Shown: positions 1 to 8,542 of the stretch, one piece after another
Layout of the letters: each line of letters begins with the position of its first letter
Position numbering within the stretch: position 1 is the stretch's first letter
NCBI GenBank assembly: GCA_052033935.1
Contig: JBPOJE010000012.1
Location: forward strand, 1-64,000
Source: JAGVUD01 sp052033935
GTDB lineage: Bacteria; Armatimonadota; UBA5829; DSUL01
Reading direction: 5' to 3'
Length of the DNA stretch: 64,000 nucleotides
Notes under the pieces: generated by a model
Database searches by the model: none
The model's input: the letters and a program-made list of their open reading frames with translations, nothing else
What the model was told of the DNA's origin: nothing
Made by a program: the position numbers and the translations under genes

Positions 1-21
1 ACTGTGCCTCGACGGGGTCAC
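1..21 (-). CDS. Start of an unidentified gene running off the left edge
   Basis: On the minus strand a strong Shine-Dalgarno sequence (AAGGAGG, about positions 32-38) lies 10 bases before a GTG at position 21. The frame then stays open to the window edge (GTG ACC CCG TCG AGG CAC). It follows the agarase-like gene at a short distance on the same strand, so it may be the next gene of that unit. Only a few codons are visible and no product can be named. Confidence 0.35.
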
Positions 22-87
22 TGGCTGTATTCCTCCTTTTCTTTGTCGAGAACAAGGATGCTGCCAACCCCGTCACTTCAGCTAGCT

Positions 88-2172
88 TCACCCACCCCAA
101 AAACCAAGCCTGTGGGACGGTAGTGAACTTGATCCGGCATCCAGTGAAACCGCGGACTTCGCGTGAAGGGTGTAAACCTCGGCGTTGACCTCGCGTGCCG
201 CCGTTGTCAACTCGGGGTAGGGCGTGTCGGTGACGTCCACCAGCCCGATGTTGTAGTTCTCGCCGTCGAGCACCCGCCCTGTCAGCGGCTCGTCCGCATA
301 CTCGAACCAGTGGCAGCCCACGAACGAAGGGCAGCCTGCCACGCTTTTCACGTAAGCCTTGAACGCCTCGGCCCGCTCCTTCTGGTTTGCGGTGGCCACC
401 AGCCCGGTATGCAGCATGCCCCGGTCGAGTGCGCCGAAGTGGAACTCGCCGATGATGAGCGGCTTGCCCAGGTCGTTCTTGCCCGTCCAGTCCTCGCAGT
501 TGACGCCGTGCCTGTAAATGTTGAAGCTGACCACGTCCGCCACATCCGCGCACGCGCGAATCGCCTGGGGATGGCTCCACGCAAACCGGCAGCCCAGATA
601 GAGCTGATGCGGCGCGTGATGCTTCAGAGCATCCCTCGCAACCTCGAAGTACCGGTGTGCGAACGAGTACACCCAGGCATCCAGATCCTTACGGCAAGCG
701 TCATTGGGATCGTCTGGCACGCGCAGATCGTCCCACGAAGCGGCGCTCGTTCCCCACGCCTTGTTCAGCGCCTCAAGCGTGCCGTGTTTTGCCTTGAGCT
801 GCCGCACCATCTCAATGCGGCAGGGCTGATCCGGCGGGCTTGCCAGCGCTCCCCGTTCCACCGCGTCCCACGCAATCTCGTTGTCCACGAAGTAGCCGAT
901 GCACATCCGATTCGAGGCGTGCTTCTTCACATACCCGGCAATGGAAGCGTCCGTCAGCTCCGGGAACCGCGGATCGAAGACGTCCTTCATCTTGCCCCAG
1001 TATCCGCCTCCGCCCTCGATCACCCGGCTGTCGTTTGAGGGATAGGCCGTGGCGACGAACGGCAGCGGGCTCTGCTTCAGAACTTCATGATCCGACCAGT
1101 TCCCGATGGTATTGAACCCCCACGCCCTCAGCCGCGCGTACGATCGCTCTCTCCACATTGCCTCCCAGCCCTCGCCGTACTTGCGGATGAGATTCGTCCG
1201 GTAGAAGCCGATGGTCCGCCCCTTGCCCCCGATCGGCTCCGCCATGCTGTGCACCCACGATGTGTATCCCAGCGCTGGCTTGAACTCGCTGTCTTCCTCC
1301 GGAAGCCACTCGAACCACGATTCGCGTTTCTCGGTGAACGTCGGCTCCCAGTTGTAAACGCAGTTGACCCCGATCGAGAAGAAGAGGCGTCCCTCCGGAG
1401 TCACCAGCCACCATCTTCCGTCCACCTTTTCCGTCCGGAACCACCCGGTGGCTTTCAGCTTCGGGCCGCCGCCCCATCCGCCGTATTTGTCTCCATCGCT
1501 CCTGAGCGGCGTCAGCGATTCCCGATCCCGGCGGATGATCAGCTCCTTCTCGCTCTTCACCTTTCCGGGCCAACTCGCGTGCTTGTACTGCCCGAACTTG
1601 TCTACGAACGGCAAGGTGATCTTCGGCGCCTTGTCCAGCAGCCTGAAGTTGCTGAGTACGAGCGTGTGCTCCTGCCCGGGCTTCGGCAGATACACCTGGA
1701 ATGCGGTGATCTTCGTGAGGTCGAGCGGCCTTCCCATCCCGCCATCGGGGGTGCCCCGCATGCCCCAGAAGGGCGATTGCCCATCGCTGAAGCGCATGGC
1801 CAGGGTAGTCCACTTTCGCGGCTGCGCCGGGACTTCCACGGCGTTGCAATTGTTGATGCCATCCGCTCCTGCGTTGTCCACCCTCATGGACGCGCCGACC
1901 GGCTTGTTTTCGGGGTTGTAGATGTCAACAGCCAGCCCGCCGCTGTTGCTCCAGTCCCACACGCCGTCCGTGGGTGTGAAAAACACGTTGGGCCAGTCAA
2001 CGTGATGGAACCGCACTAGGAGAGCCGCCCTCTTATCCTGCGTCGTGGGCGTGACGGCCGTGTTGTTCATGGCCATGTTCGAGGGAAGCGAATTCGGACT
2101 CATCGGGACAACTACCTCAGCGGAGAGACTGCCCGCCATCAGCGCGCAGGCAACAATCAGTATCAGGCGCAT
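88..2172 (-). CDS. Secreted GH-A clan glycoside hydrolase, beta-agarase (GH50)-like
   Basis: A secreted polysaccharide hydrolase of 694 residues. The start at 2172 is preceded by a perfect AGGAGGT Shine-Dalgarno and opens with a signal peptide (MRLILIVACALMAGSLSAE). An in-frame ATG further upstream would bury this signal. Residues about 30-200 look like a beta-sandwich carbohydrate-binding region. The rest resembles the TIM barrel of GH50-type beta-agarases, with a GWFRTEKVDGRWWLVTPEG entry segment. The putative acid/base Glu is in VDNEIAWD near residue 432 and the putative nucleophile Glu in IGEFHFGA near residue 576. The agar specificity is only a family resemblance; another beta-galactan is equally possible. 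It follows glmS on the same strand but is separated from it by a terminator. Confidence 0.78.
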   Translation of the reverse strand: MRLILIVACALMAGSLSAEVVVPMSPNSLPSNMAMNNTAVTPTTQDKRAALLVRFHHVDWPNVFFTPTDGVWDWSNSGGLAVDIYNPENKPVGASMRVDNAGADGINNCNAVEVPAQPRKWTTLAMRFSDGQSPFWGMRGTPDGGMGRPLDLTKITAFQVYLPKPGQEHTLVLSNFRLLDKAPKITLPFVDKFGQYKHASWPGKVKSEKELIIRRDRESLTPLRSDGDKYGGWGGGPKLKATGWFRTEKVDGRWWLVTPEGRLFFSIGVNCVYNWEPTFTEKRESWFEWLPEEDSEFKPALGYTSWVHSMAEPIGGKGRTIGFYRTNLIRKYGEGWEAMWRERSYARLRAWGFNTIGNWSDHEVLKQSPLPFVATAYPSNDSRVIEGGGGYWGKMKDVFDPRFPELTDASIAGYVKKHASNRMCIGYFVDNEIAWDAVERGALASPPDQPCRIEMVRQLKAKHGTLEALNKAWGTSAASWDDLRVPDDPNDACRKDLDAWVYSFAHRYFEVARDALKHHAPHQLYLGCRFAWSHPQAIRACADVADVVSFNIYRHGVNCEDWTGKNDLGKPLIIGEFHFGALDRGMLHTGLVATANQKERAEAFKAYVKSVAGCPSFVGCHWFEYADEPLTGRVLDGENYNIGLVDVTDTPYPELTTAAREVNAEVYTLHAKSAVSLDAGSSSLPSHRLGFWGG

Positions 2173-2288
2173 GGTACCTCCTGTGCGATCACGCAAGACG
2201 ATATAGCACATATTAGCCGGTCCGAACTGGATAGCGTTGCCTTGCAGGGCTGCCCGGCAGTTACCACCTGATCTGGTCAGAAACAAGA

Positions 2289-2315
2289 GCCGGGGGCGGC
2301 GAAACCGCCCCCGGC
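2289..2315 (-). terminator. Intrinsic terminator after glmS
   Basis: An 11-bp perfect stem (GCCGGGGGCGG / CCGCCCCCGGC) with a 5-base loop. It is followed on the minus strand by a moderately T-rich stretch (CTCTTGTTTCT). It lies between the glmS stop and the start of the agarase-like gene and probably ends the glmS transcript. Confidence 0.7.
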
Positions 2316-2346
2316 GTGAATACCATGTTTCAGATAGCTCTGGCAC

Positions 2347-4173
2347 CTACTCGACAGTCACGCTCTTCGCAAGGTTGCGCGGCTGGTCCACGTCGCACCC
2401 GCGCCGGATGGCAATGTGATATGCAAGAAGCTGCAGCGGAACCGCCACCAGAATCGGCGACAGATACTCCGGGCACTGCGGAACGTAGATCACGTCGTCA
2501 GCGTGGTTCGCGATGCCTTCGTCGCCCTCGGTCGCAACGGCGATCACCTTGCCCGCCCGCGCCCGAATCTCCTGGATGTTGGAGATCATCTTGTCGTATA
2601 CTTCGCTCGATGTCGCGACGCAGATGACCGGCAGGTTTTCGTCAACCAGTGCGATCGGTCCGTGCTTCATCTCGCCCGCCGCGTAGCCTTCCGCGTGGAT
2701 GTAAGAGATCTCCTTGAGCTTCAGAGCGCCTTCGAGCGCGCTCGGGAAGTTGTAGCCGCGGCCGAGATACAGCGCGCTCTGCGCCTGGTGATACTTCCCG
2801 GTGCACACCGTGATCGTGTCCTGGTTTGCAATCACCTTTTCGATAAGCCCCGGAAGCTCGCGCAGCTCGGCGCTCATCTGCTTCACCTGATCGTCCGACA
2901 GAACTCCGCGCAGGCGTCCCAAATACAGCGTGAACAGAACGAAGCAGGTAACCTGCGATGTGTACGCCTTGGTGCTGGCGACGCCGATCTCCGGCCCCGC
3001 ATGCTGATAGATGACTCCGTCCGACTCGCGCGCGATGGAGCTGCCGACCACGTTGCAGATCGAAATCACGTTCGATCCGCGCCGGTGCGCCTCGCGAAGC
3101 CCCGCCAGCGTGTCGGCGGTCTCGCCCGACTGCGTCACGGCCATCACAAGCGTCGTGTCGTCCACAATCGGGTTGCGATAGCGGAACTCGCTCGCGAGGT
3201 CCACTTCGCAGGGGATCCGCGCGAACTTCTCAAGAAGATACTTGCCCACCATCCCTGCGTGATACGCCGTGCCGCAGGAGATGATCATGATCTTCTTGAT
3301 CTGCTTCAGCTTGTCTTCCGGAAGCTGCGTGTCGTCGAGCAGAATTTCGCCGCTCACGCCGAACCGTCCGCGCAGGGTGTCGCTGATAACCTTCGGCTGC
3401 TCGTTGATCTCTTTGAGCATGAAGTGCGGGAAGCCCGACTTCTCGGCCGCCGAGGCGTCCCAGTCTATGTGATGCACTTCCTTCTCGATAACGTTGCCGT
3501 CAATGTCGGTGCAGGTGACGCTGTCGCGGCGGAGTGTCATCACCTCGAAGTCGTCGAGATAGATGATCTCGCGGGTGTGGTTCAGAATCGCGGGCACATC
3601 GCTGGCGATGAAGTTCTCCCCCTCGCCGACGCCCACGATCAGCGGGCTTCCGCAGCGGGCGGCAACCAGCGTGTCCGGGTCCTTGTCGCACAGAACGCCG
3701 AGAGCGTACGCGCCTTCAACCTCATTGAGCGCATCGCGCACAGCCTGAGCCAGATCGCCTTTGTAGTGCTTGCCGACCAGGTGCGCCATAACTTCCGTGT
3801 CGGTCTGAGACTTGAACACGTGGCCCTCGGCCAGCATCTGGTTCTTGAGTTCCTGATAGTTCTCGATGATGCCGTTGTGGACCAGATGAATCGTCCCGGT
3901 GTTGTCGGCGTGAGGGTGGGAGTTCACCTCGGACGGCTGGCCGTGAGTGGCCCACCGCGTGTGGCCGACGCCCAGCGTCCCGTTCAGAGGTTGCTGCTCA
4001 AGGCTTTCGTCCAGAACCTTGAGTTTGCCGACCCGCTTGCGCACCGTCACACGCCCGTCGGTGTGAATCGCCACACCAGCGGAGTCATAGCCCCGGTACT
4101 CGAGCCGGTGCAAGCCATCAAGAAGAATCGGCGTGGCCTGCTTGTCGCCAATATAACCGACAATACCGCACAT
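2347..4173 (-). CDS. glmS: Glutamine--fructose-6-phosphate aminotransferase (isomerizing)
   Basis: Makes glucosamine-6-phosphate from fructose-6-phosphate and glutamine, the entry step to UDP-GlcNAc, peptidoglycan and amino-sugar glycans; cytoplasmic. Length (608 residues) is normal. Met1 is followed by the catalytic N-terminal nucleophile Cys2 (MCGIVGYIG), then a class II glutamine amidotransferase domain (about residues 2-220) with LEYRGYDSAG. Two SIS sugar-isomerase domains follow (about 290-460 and 460-600; SCGTAYHAG, VTQSGETADT, GRGYNFPSALEGALKLKE). The protein ends in the typical AKSVTVE tail. A strong AGGAGG site precedes the start. I found no glmS ribozyme upstream. A -10-like TATACT lies about 35 bases before the start codon. 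Confidence 0.97.
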   Translation of the reverse strand: MCGIVGYIGDKQATPILLDGLHRLEYRGYDSAGVAIHTDGRVTVRKRVGKLKVLDESLEQQPLNGTLGVGHTRWATHGQPSEVNSHPHADNTGTIHLVHNGIIENYQELKNQMLAEGHVFKSQTDTEVMAHLVGKHYKGDLAQAVRDALNEVEGAYALGVLCDKDPDTLVAARCGSPLIVGVGEGENFIASDVPAILNHTREIIYLDDFEVMTLRRDSVTCTDIDGNVIEKEVHHIDWDASAAEKSGFPHFMLKEINEQPKVISDTLRGRFGVSGEILLDDTQLPEDKLKQIKKIMIISCGTAYHAGMVGKYLLEKFARIPCEVDLASEFRYRNPIVDDTTLVMAVTQSGETADTLAGLREAHRRGSNVISICNVVGSSIARESDGVIYQHAGPEIGVASTKAYTSQVTCFVLFTLYLGRLRGVLSDDQVKQMSAELRELPGLIEKVIANQDTITVCTGKYHQAQSALYLGRGYNFPSALEGALKLKEISYIHAEGYAAGEMKHGPIALVDENLPVICVATSSEVYDKMISNIQEIRARAGKVIAVATEGDEGIANHADDVIYVPQCPEYLSPILVAVPLQLLAYHIAIRRGCDVDQPRNLAKSVTVE

Positions 4174-4207
4174 ATAAGGAAGAACCTCCTGAAAAACAAC
4201 AGTTTGC

Positions 4208-4213
4208 AGTATA
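4208..4213 (-). promoter_or_regulatory. Candidate -10 box of the glmS promoter
   Basis: On the minus strand TATACT lies in TGTGCTATACTGC, giving a 5' leader of about 27 bases with an AGGAGG site. No convincing -35 box is visible. A perfect inverted repeat (CGGCCG-CCTTA-CGGCCG, about 4224-4240) lies just upstream, in the -35 region. Confidence 0.4.
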
Positions 4214-4326
4214 GCACAAGCCCCGGCCGCCTTACGGCCGTTTTAGGAGCCGGATACGGGCTTCGTGCCATGCCTACTGCTCCACCCGCGGATGCGCAAA
4301 TACCGCCCGAATGTTGCCCGCATGGG

Positions 4327-4355
4327 TTGCGGTTTCGGCGGGGCAGCGCTACAAT
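4327..4355 (+). promoter_or_regulatory. sigma70-type promoter of the tRNA-Glu gene
   Basis: TTGCGG (4327-4332), a 17-base spacer, and TACAAT (4350-4355). The expected transcription start is about 6 bases before the mature tRNA 5' end. Confidence 0.65.
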
Positions 4356-4367
4356 AACTTCCGGCGT

Positions 4368-4440
4368 GCCCCCGTGGTGTAGCGGTTAACATGCCTGGTT
4401 CTCAGCCAGGAGATCGAGGGTTCGATTCCCTTCGGGGGTA
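4368..4440 (+). tRNA. tRNA-Glu (anticodon CTC)
   Basis: A full cloverleaf of 73 nt can be folded. The acceptor stem is GCCCCCG/CGGGGGT (first pair G-U) with discriminator A4440. The D arm has GTGT/ACAT. The anticodon stem CCTGG/CCAGG (4394-4398/4406-4410) carries the loop TTCTCAG, giving anticodon CTC at 4401-4403. The T arm GAGGG/CCCTT has the loop TTCGATT. CCA is not encoded; TTTT follows at once. It reads GAG codons. It is a single tRNA gene in the gap between divergent glmS and surE. Confidence 0.95.
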
Positions 4441-4526
4441 TTTTCCTCACCTCGCACGCCCGTTGCTCTTCTGCTGTCTCGACTCCTCCGTGCCACGGCT
4501 GGTTGTTACGCGCCGCCGGGGGCGGA

Positions 4527-4532
4527 TATAAT
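4527..4532 (+). promoter_or_regulatory. -10 box directly before the surE start (leaderless candidate)
   Basis: A consensus TATAAT ends 6 bases before the GTG start codon of surE, so transcription should begin at or next to the start codon. No Shine-Dalgarno sequence is present. Both facts point to a leaderless mRNA. Confidence 0.6.
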
Positions 4533-4538
4533 CCTGCC

Positions 4539-5333
4539 GTGAACAGGACTATCCTCATTACTAACGACGACGGCGTCCACGCACCGGGAATTCTCGCCCT
4601 GAAGCAGTCGCTCTCGGCGCTCGGAGACGTGGTGGTCGTCGCCCCCGACCGCTCCCGCAGCGCCTGCGGGCACGGCATCACGTTGCACAAGCCGCTTCGA
4701 GTCCACAGGGTCAGGCTGGCGGATGGAGACGACGCTTACTCATCCAGCGGGCTGCCCACGGACTGCGTTCACATTGGGGTGATACAGATGTGCGGCCGCC
4801 GCCCGGACCTGGTAGTGTCGGGCATCAATCTGGGCGCGAACCTGGGGTGGGAACTCACGTATTCGGGAACGGTGGCAGGGGCGATGGAAGGCACCGCGTT
4901 CGGAATACCGAGCTTTGCGGTTTCGGTCGCGACCTTCGACGATGGCGACATTTACGAGCCCGCTGCCCGGTTCGCGCGCTTCATTGCGGAACAACTGCTG
5001 GAGCGTGGCCTGCCGGATGGGATATTCCTGAATGTCAATGTGCCGGCCGTCCCGGCGGAAGATATCCGGGAGGTCTGCCTGACCCGCCTCGGAATCCGGC
5101 GCTACCCGGGCCGCGTCGAGACCCGGACTGACCCCATGGGCCGGAGCTACTACTGGCTGGGCGGGGATATCCCGGCCGATGGCCTCGATGAAGGAACGGA
5201 TGTGCTCGCGATTTCGCAGGGCAAGCTCTCCGTAACCCCCGTGCATCTCGACCTGACGGCTCATGCCGCCCTCGGCGAGGTCGCAGGGTGGCCGCTCGGG
5301 GACTTTCTGGACAAACCCCCGGCGTCCGCCTGA
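4539..5333 (+). CDS. surE: 5'/3'-nucleotidase SurE
   Basis: A divalent-metal phosphatase that removes phosphate from nucleoside monophosphates; cytoplasmic, linked to stationary-phase survival. The protein is 264 residues, normal for SurE. The metal-binding motif TNDDGVHAPG lies at the N-terminus. It is followed by VVAPDRSRSACGHGIT, SSGLPTDCVHIG, SGINLGANLG and YSGTVAGAMEG, all SurE signatures. I chose the GTG at 4539 because the family begins a few residues before ILITNDDG and because a TATAAT box sits just upstream. A small acidic protein gene follows after 28 bases and is probably cotranscribed. Confidence 0.96.
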   Translation: MNRTILITNDDGVHAPGILALKQSLSALGDVVVVAPDRSRSACGHGITLHKPLRVHRVRLADGDDAYSSSGLPTDCVHIGVIQMCGRRPDLVVSGINLGANLGWELTYSGTVAGAMEGTAFGIPSFAVSVATFDDGDIYEPAARFARFIAEQLLERGLPDGIFLNVNVPAVPAEDIREVCLTRLGIRRYPGRVETRTDPMGRSYYWLGGDIPADGLDEGTDVLAISQGKLSVTPVHLDLTAHAALGEVAGWPLGDFLDKPPASA

Positions 5334-5361
5334 GGCCCCCGGGAAAGGTAAGGGACTTCCG

Positions 5362-5709
5362 ATGATTGATTTCAGACTGACCCGCCTCGTGCGCACACCA
5401 CATTCCGAGGTCTATCTGATCTGGGACACGCAGGAGCACCGGATCGGGCAGGTCCACATCCACTATACGCAGGAGACCATTCACGCCACGCTGGTTCTCG
5501 AAATGGAACTGGCGTCCACCGACGAAGAGGCTCTGCTCGCCACCATTGACGAGGACATCGTATCGAGCTATCTGCCCAGCTTCGACAGGGAGGACCTGTT
5601 TATCACGATATTCCGCGGCGAAGAAGTGACCTCTTTCAGCTACGCGTCCGGCGGGATAGACGAGTACGACTTCGACGATGACGATCCGGACGGGCCTGAC
5701 ATACCGTGA
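5362..5709 (+). CDS. Small acidic conserved protein of unknown function
   Basis: I do not recognise this 115-residue protein. The ATG at 5362 follows a purine-rich GGAAAGGTAAGGGA stretch and gives the sequence MIDFRLTRLVRTPHSEVYLIWD. The middle could form alternating strands and helices, with a run of acids (ASTDEEALLATIDEDIV). The C-terminus is strikingly acidic (IDEYDFDDDDPDGPDIP). There is no signal peptide or membrane segment. It lies 28 bases behind surE and 60 bases before the TPR gene, so it looks like part of a surE operon. Confidence 0.6.
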   Translation: MIDFRLTRLVRTPHSEVYLIWDTQEHRIGQVHIHYTQETIHATLVLEMELASTDEEALLATIDEDIVSSYLPSFDREDLFITIFRGEEVTSFSYASGGIDEYDFDDDDPDGPDIP

Positions 5710-5769
5710 GGGAATAAGCTCTGTGCACGTTTCGGTTCCTCAGCGTGAGTCCGTAAGGGAGATGATGTG

Positions 5770-8433
5770 ATGTTCTTCGCCAGAACCAGTTTTCAGCGGT
5801 GCCTCGTGATGCTTGCCTGTGCGGCGCTTCTTTCGGTCACGGCCGCGCACGCCCAGGACGTGAAGAAGCTCGAGGCCGAGGCCGGGCAGCTCATCCAGAA
5901 GAAGCAGTTCAAGCAGGCCATTCAGGTTTACAAGAAGATCACGTCCCTGGCCCCTTCCAACCAGGGCGCTTGGTACAACATGGGCGTGCTGTCATACCAG
6001 ACGGGCAATGCTGAGGGCGTCCGGTGGGCGATGGCGAAGGCCTATCGCCTGAATCCTTCCAACGAGCAGGGCAAGAACGCGCTGAACCTGCTAACAGCGG
6101 CGATGCAGCAGGCGGGCAAATCCGGCAACGCCGCCGAGCTCAAGAAGTACGCGGCGACACTGGGGGGCCTCAACCCGGCGGACCCGAACCCTCATTTTGC
6201 TCTCGGCGTCGCGGCCATGCAGGGCAAGAACTACGACGAGGCCGAGGCACGGTTCGGCAAGGTCACCGTGCTCAGCCCGAAGGACTCGAGCGCGTGGATC
6301 AACCTCGGGCTTTCGCGCCTCAACCAGAAGAACCTGAAAGGGGCGCGCGAAGCGTTCTCTCGCGCCACCGAAATTGACCCGAAGAACCCGGTGTCGCGGC
6401 GGATGCTCGCATCCGCCGCCGAGCAGGCGGGCGACACGCAGGGCGCGCTTAGCGCCTATCAGGCGCTGCTCGGCCAGACCCCGAGAGACGTGCAGTCGCG
6501 CCTCGCCTATGCCGGGCTCCTCGACAAGCAAGGCAAGGTGAAGGAAGCGCTCGCGCAGTACGAGATCGCCGCGAAGCACGATCCGAAGAACTTCGCCGCG
6601 CTCGCGAATCTGGGCCGGATGAAGTTCATATCGGGGGACTACAAAGGCGCGGAGAAGGCGTTCGCGTCCGCCGCCCGGGTCAACCCCAAGAGCGGCATGG
6701 CTCACGCGAACCTCGCGCTCAGCAAGCTGTACACCGGCGATGTCAACGGGGCGGAGGCTGCCTACAAGAAGGCCATGGCCGTTGAGCCGCGTAGCCCATC
6801 CGGCTACGAGGGACTGGCCTACGTGTACGAGCAGCGTAACAAACTGCCCGAAGCCGCCGCCCAGATTGAGAAGGCGATATCGCTGACCCCGAAGGATGGG
6901 CAGGGCGCTCTGACCGAGCGGATGGCGCGCCTGCAGGAGCGGCTCGGCAAGACCGATCGCGCGGTCGAACTCTGGACACGCCGCGCGAAGGAGAGCAAGG
7001 ATGCCGCGCCGTGGCGTGAGATCGGCCGCATCGAGAGCAGCCGCGGCAAACACGAAGAAGCCGCGCAGGCTTACGAGAAGGCGTACGCCGCCGACCCGAA
7101 ATCCACTGCCGATCTGCTCGCCGCCGCCCGGATGTGGGGGCAGGCGAAGCAGACGGACAAGGCTGTCGCCAGCTTCGACAAGGCCAAGGAGGCCGATCCG
7201 AAGGACCTGCAACCGTATTTCGCCGCTGCCGTTCTCTATAGCAATGAGGCCTCGGTCGAAGCCCCCGACAAGCGCGACTACAGCAAGGCGCTTGCCGAGT
7301 ACGACGCCGCGGAGAAGATAGACCCGAAGAACGTCCAGATCTATCAGGGCCGGGCGCGCCTCTACGAAAACCAGGAGAAGTACGACCTCGCCATCGCCGA
7401 GTACAAGAAGATCGAAGAGCAGGGCACGGAAGACCCGAACACGCTGGCGAACATCGGCCGTCTGCTCGATAAGGCGGGCAAGAAGGACGAGGCCATCGCC
7501 GACTACCGCCGGGTGGCGGAGAAGTTCCCGAAAGACGCCCGTATCCAGATGACTCTGGGCGCGGCGCTGGAGACGCAGGGTAAGCACGACGACGCGGTTG
7601 CTGCCTATGAGGAGGCGTACAAGCGCCAGCCCGAGCAGTTCTACGCCCTGCAGCAGATTGCTGAAATCCGGGCGAAGTCCGGCAAGGCCGAAGAAGCGAA
7701 GGCGGCGTGGCTGAGGCTGGCCGAAGTCGCGCCCGCCGGGTCCCCCGCGCTCGCGAAGCTCAAGGACATCTACAAGGACGAGAACAAGACCGATGAGTAC
7801 CTGAAGCTGCTCGTCGGGTACGTCCAGAAGCAACCGAAGACCGGCGCGCCGCCCTACGATCAGTTCCTCGACGCTTATGCCGAGGCGGGCAGGGCAGACG
7901 AGGGGCTTGCGAAGATCCAGGAACTCAAGGCGAAGGACCCGAAGGCTGACCTTGCCGTGATCGAGGCAAAGGCGATGCGGCTGGCAGGCAAAAACACCGA
8001 AGCCGTCCGCGCTCTTAGCGCCCTGATGAACGACCGGGGCAAGGATCCGGCCGTGCACCGCGAACTGGGGCTGGCCTATCGCGGGCTGAACAACACCGGG
8101 CGCGCGACGGCGCATCTCAAGAGGTCCATCGAGTACATGCCGTGGGATGCGAGCGCGCACATGGCGCTCGGCGAAGTGTACGAGGCTGCGGGCGACAAGA
8201 CGGAGGCGCTGAACGCCTACCGTCAGGCAGCGGCGTTCGGCGACCCGAAGGCCACGGCGGCCGTTGAGCGTCTGGAGCCGAAGCCTCCGCCTGCGCCTGC
8301 CCCGGAGAAGCAGACGCCGCCTGCCGCCCCGGAGGATACGAAGGAGCTGGCGCCCTCCGGCGAGCCAGCCGCTGCGCCGGCCGCGTCCGAAACGGTACCG
8401 GCTCCAGAGCCGGCGCCTGCGCCGGCCCCTTGA
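5770..8433 (+). CDS. Secreted tetratricopeptide-repeat protein
   Basis: A protein of about 887 residues with a signal peptide (LVMLACAALLSVTAAHAQ), followed by back-to-back TPR units from residue 33 to about 835. Typical unit ends are DPKNPVSRRMLA, NPKSGMAHANLALSKLYTGD and DPKNVQIYQGRARLYE. The last 50 residues are a Pro/Ala/Glu-rich tail that is probably disordered. TPR arrays hold protein partners, so a periplasmic or surface scaffolding role is likely; no enzymatic domain is visible. A GTG lies one codon before the ATG at 5770, and either could be used with the GGGAG upstream. High Lys, Ala and Glu content biases codon use and produces a long spurious frame on the other strand. Confidence 0.88.
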   Translation: MFFARTSFQRCLVMLACAALLSVTAAHAQDVKKLEAEAGQLIQKKQFKQAIQVYKKITSLAPSNQGAWYNMGVLSYQTGNAEGVRWAMAKAYRLNPSNEQGKNALNLLTAAMQQAGKSGNAAELKKYAATLGGLNPADPNPHFALGVAAMQGKNYDEAEARFGKVTVLSPKDSSAWINLGLSRLNQKNLKGAREAFSRATEIDPKNPVSRRMLASAAEQAGDTQGALSAYQALLGQTPRDVQSRLAYAGLLDKQGKVKEALAQYEIAAKHDPKNFAALANLGRMKFISGDYKGAEKAFASAARVNPKSGMAHANLALSKLYTGDVNGAEAAYKKAMAVEPRSPSGYEGLAYVYEQRNKLPEAAAQIEKAISLTPKDGQGALTERMARLQERLGKTDRAVELWTRRAKESKDAAPWREIGRIESSRGKHEEAAQAYEKAYAADPKSTADLLAAARMWGQAKQTDKAVASFDKAKEADPKDLQPYFAAAVLYSNEASVEAPDKRDYSKALAEYDAAEKIDPKNVQIYQGRARLYENQEKYDLAIAEYKKIEEQGTEDPNTLANIGRLLDKAGKKDEAIADYRRVAEKFPKDARIQMTLGAALETQGKHDDAVAAYEEAYKRQPEQFYALQQIAEIRAKSGKAEEAKAAWLRLAEVAPAGSPALAKLKDIYKDENKTDEYLKLLVGYVQKQPKTGAPPYDQFLDAYAEAGRADEGLAKIQELKAKDPKADLAVIEAKAMRLAGKNTEAVRALSALMNDRGKDPAVHRELGLAYRGLNNTGRATAHLKRSIEYMPWDASAHMALGEVYEAAGDKTEALNAYRQAAAFGDPKATAAVERLEPKPPPAPAPEKQTPPAAPEDTKELAPSGEPAAAPAASETVPAPEPAPAPAP

Positions 8434-8542
8434 TCTGAATCCGCCGCGGCCCGGCGCACTGCGGGGCAGGAAGTCGGGCGGCGCGTGGCGAAGTGACCAT
8501 TCCGGATGGCGGTCTGCGCCACCGATTTCTGCGGAGTGCTCT

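Noticed and set aside
4174..4340. glmS ribozyme or other riboswitch upstream of glmS
   Set aside because: The leader from the likely promoter is only about 27 bases and I find none of the ribozyme core.
2416..4389. 657-codon plus-strand frame opposite glmS
   Set aside because: No recognisable protein; glmS on the other strand is unambiguous and complete, and this frame also runs through the glmS promoter and into the tRNA gene.
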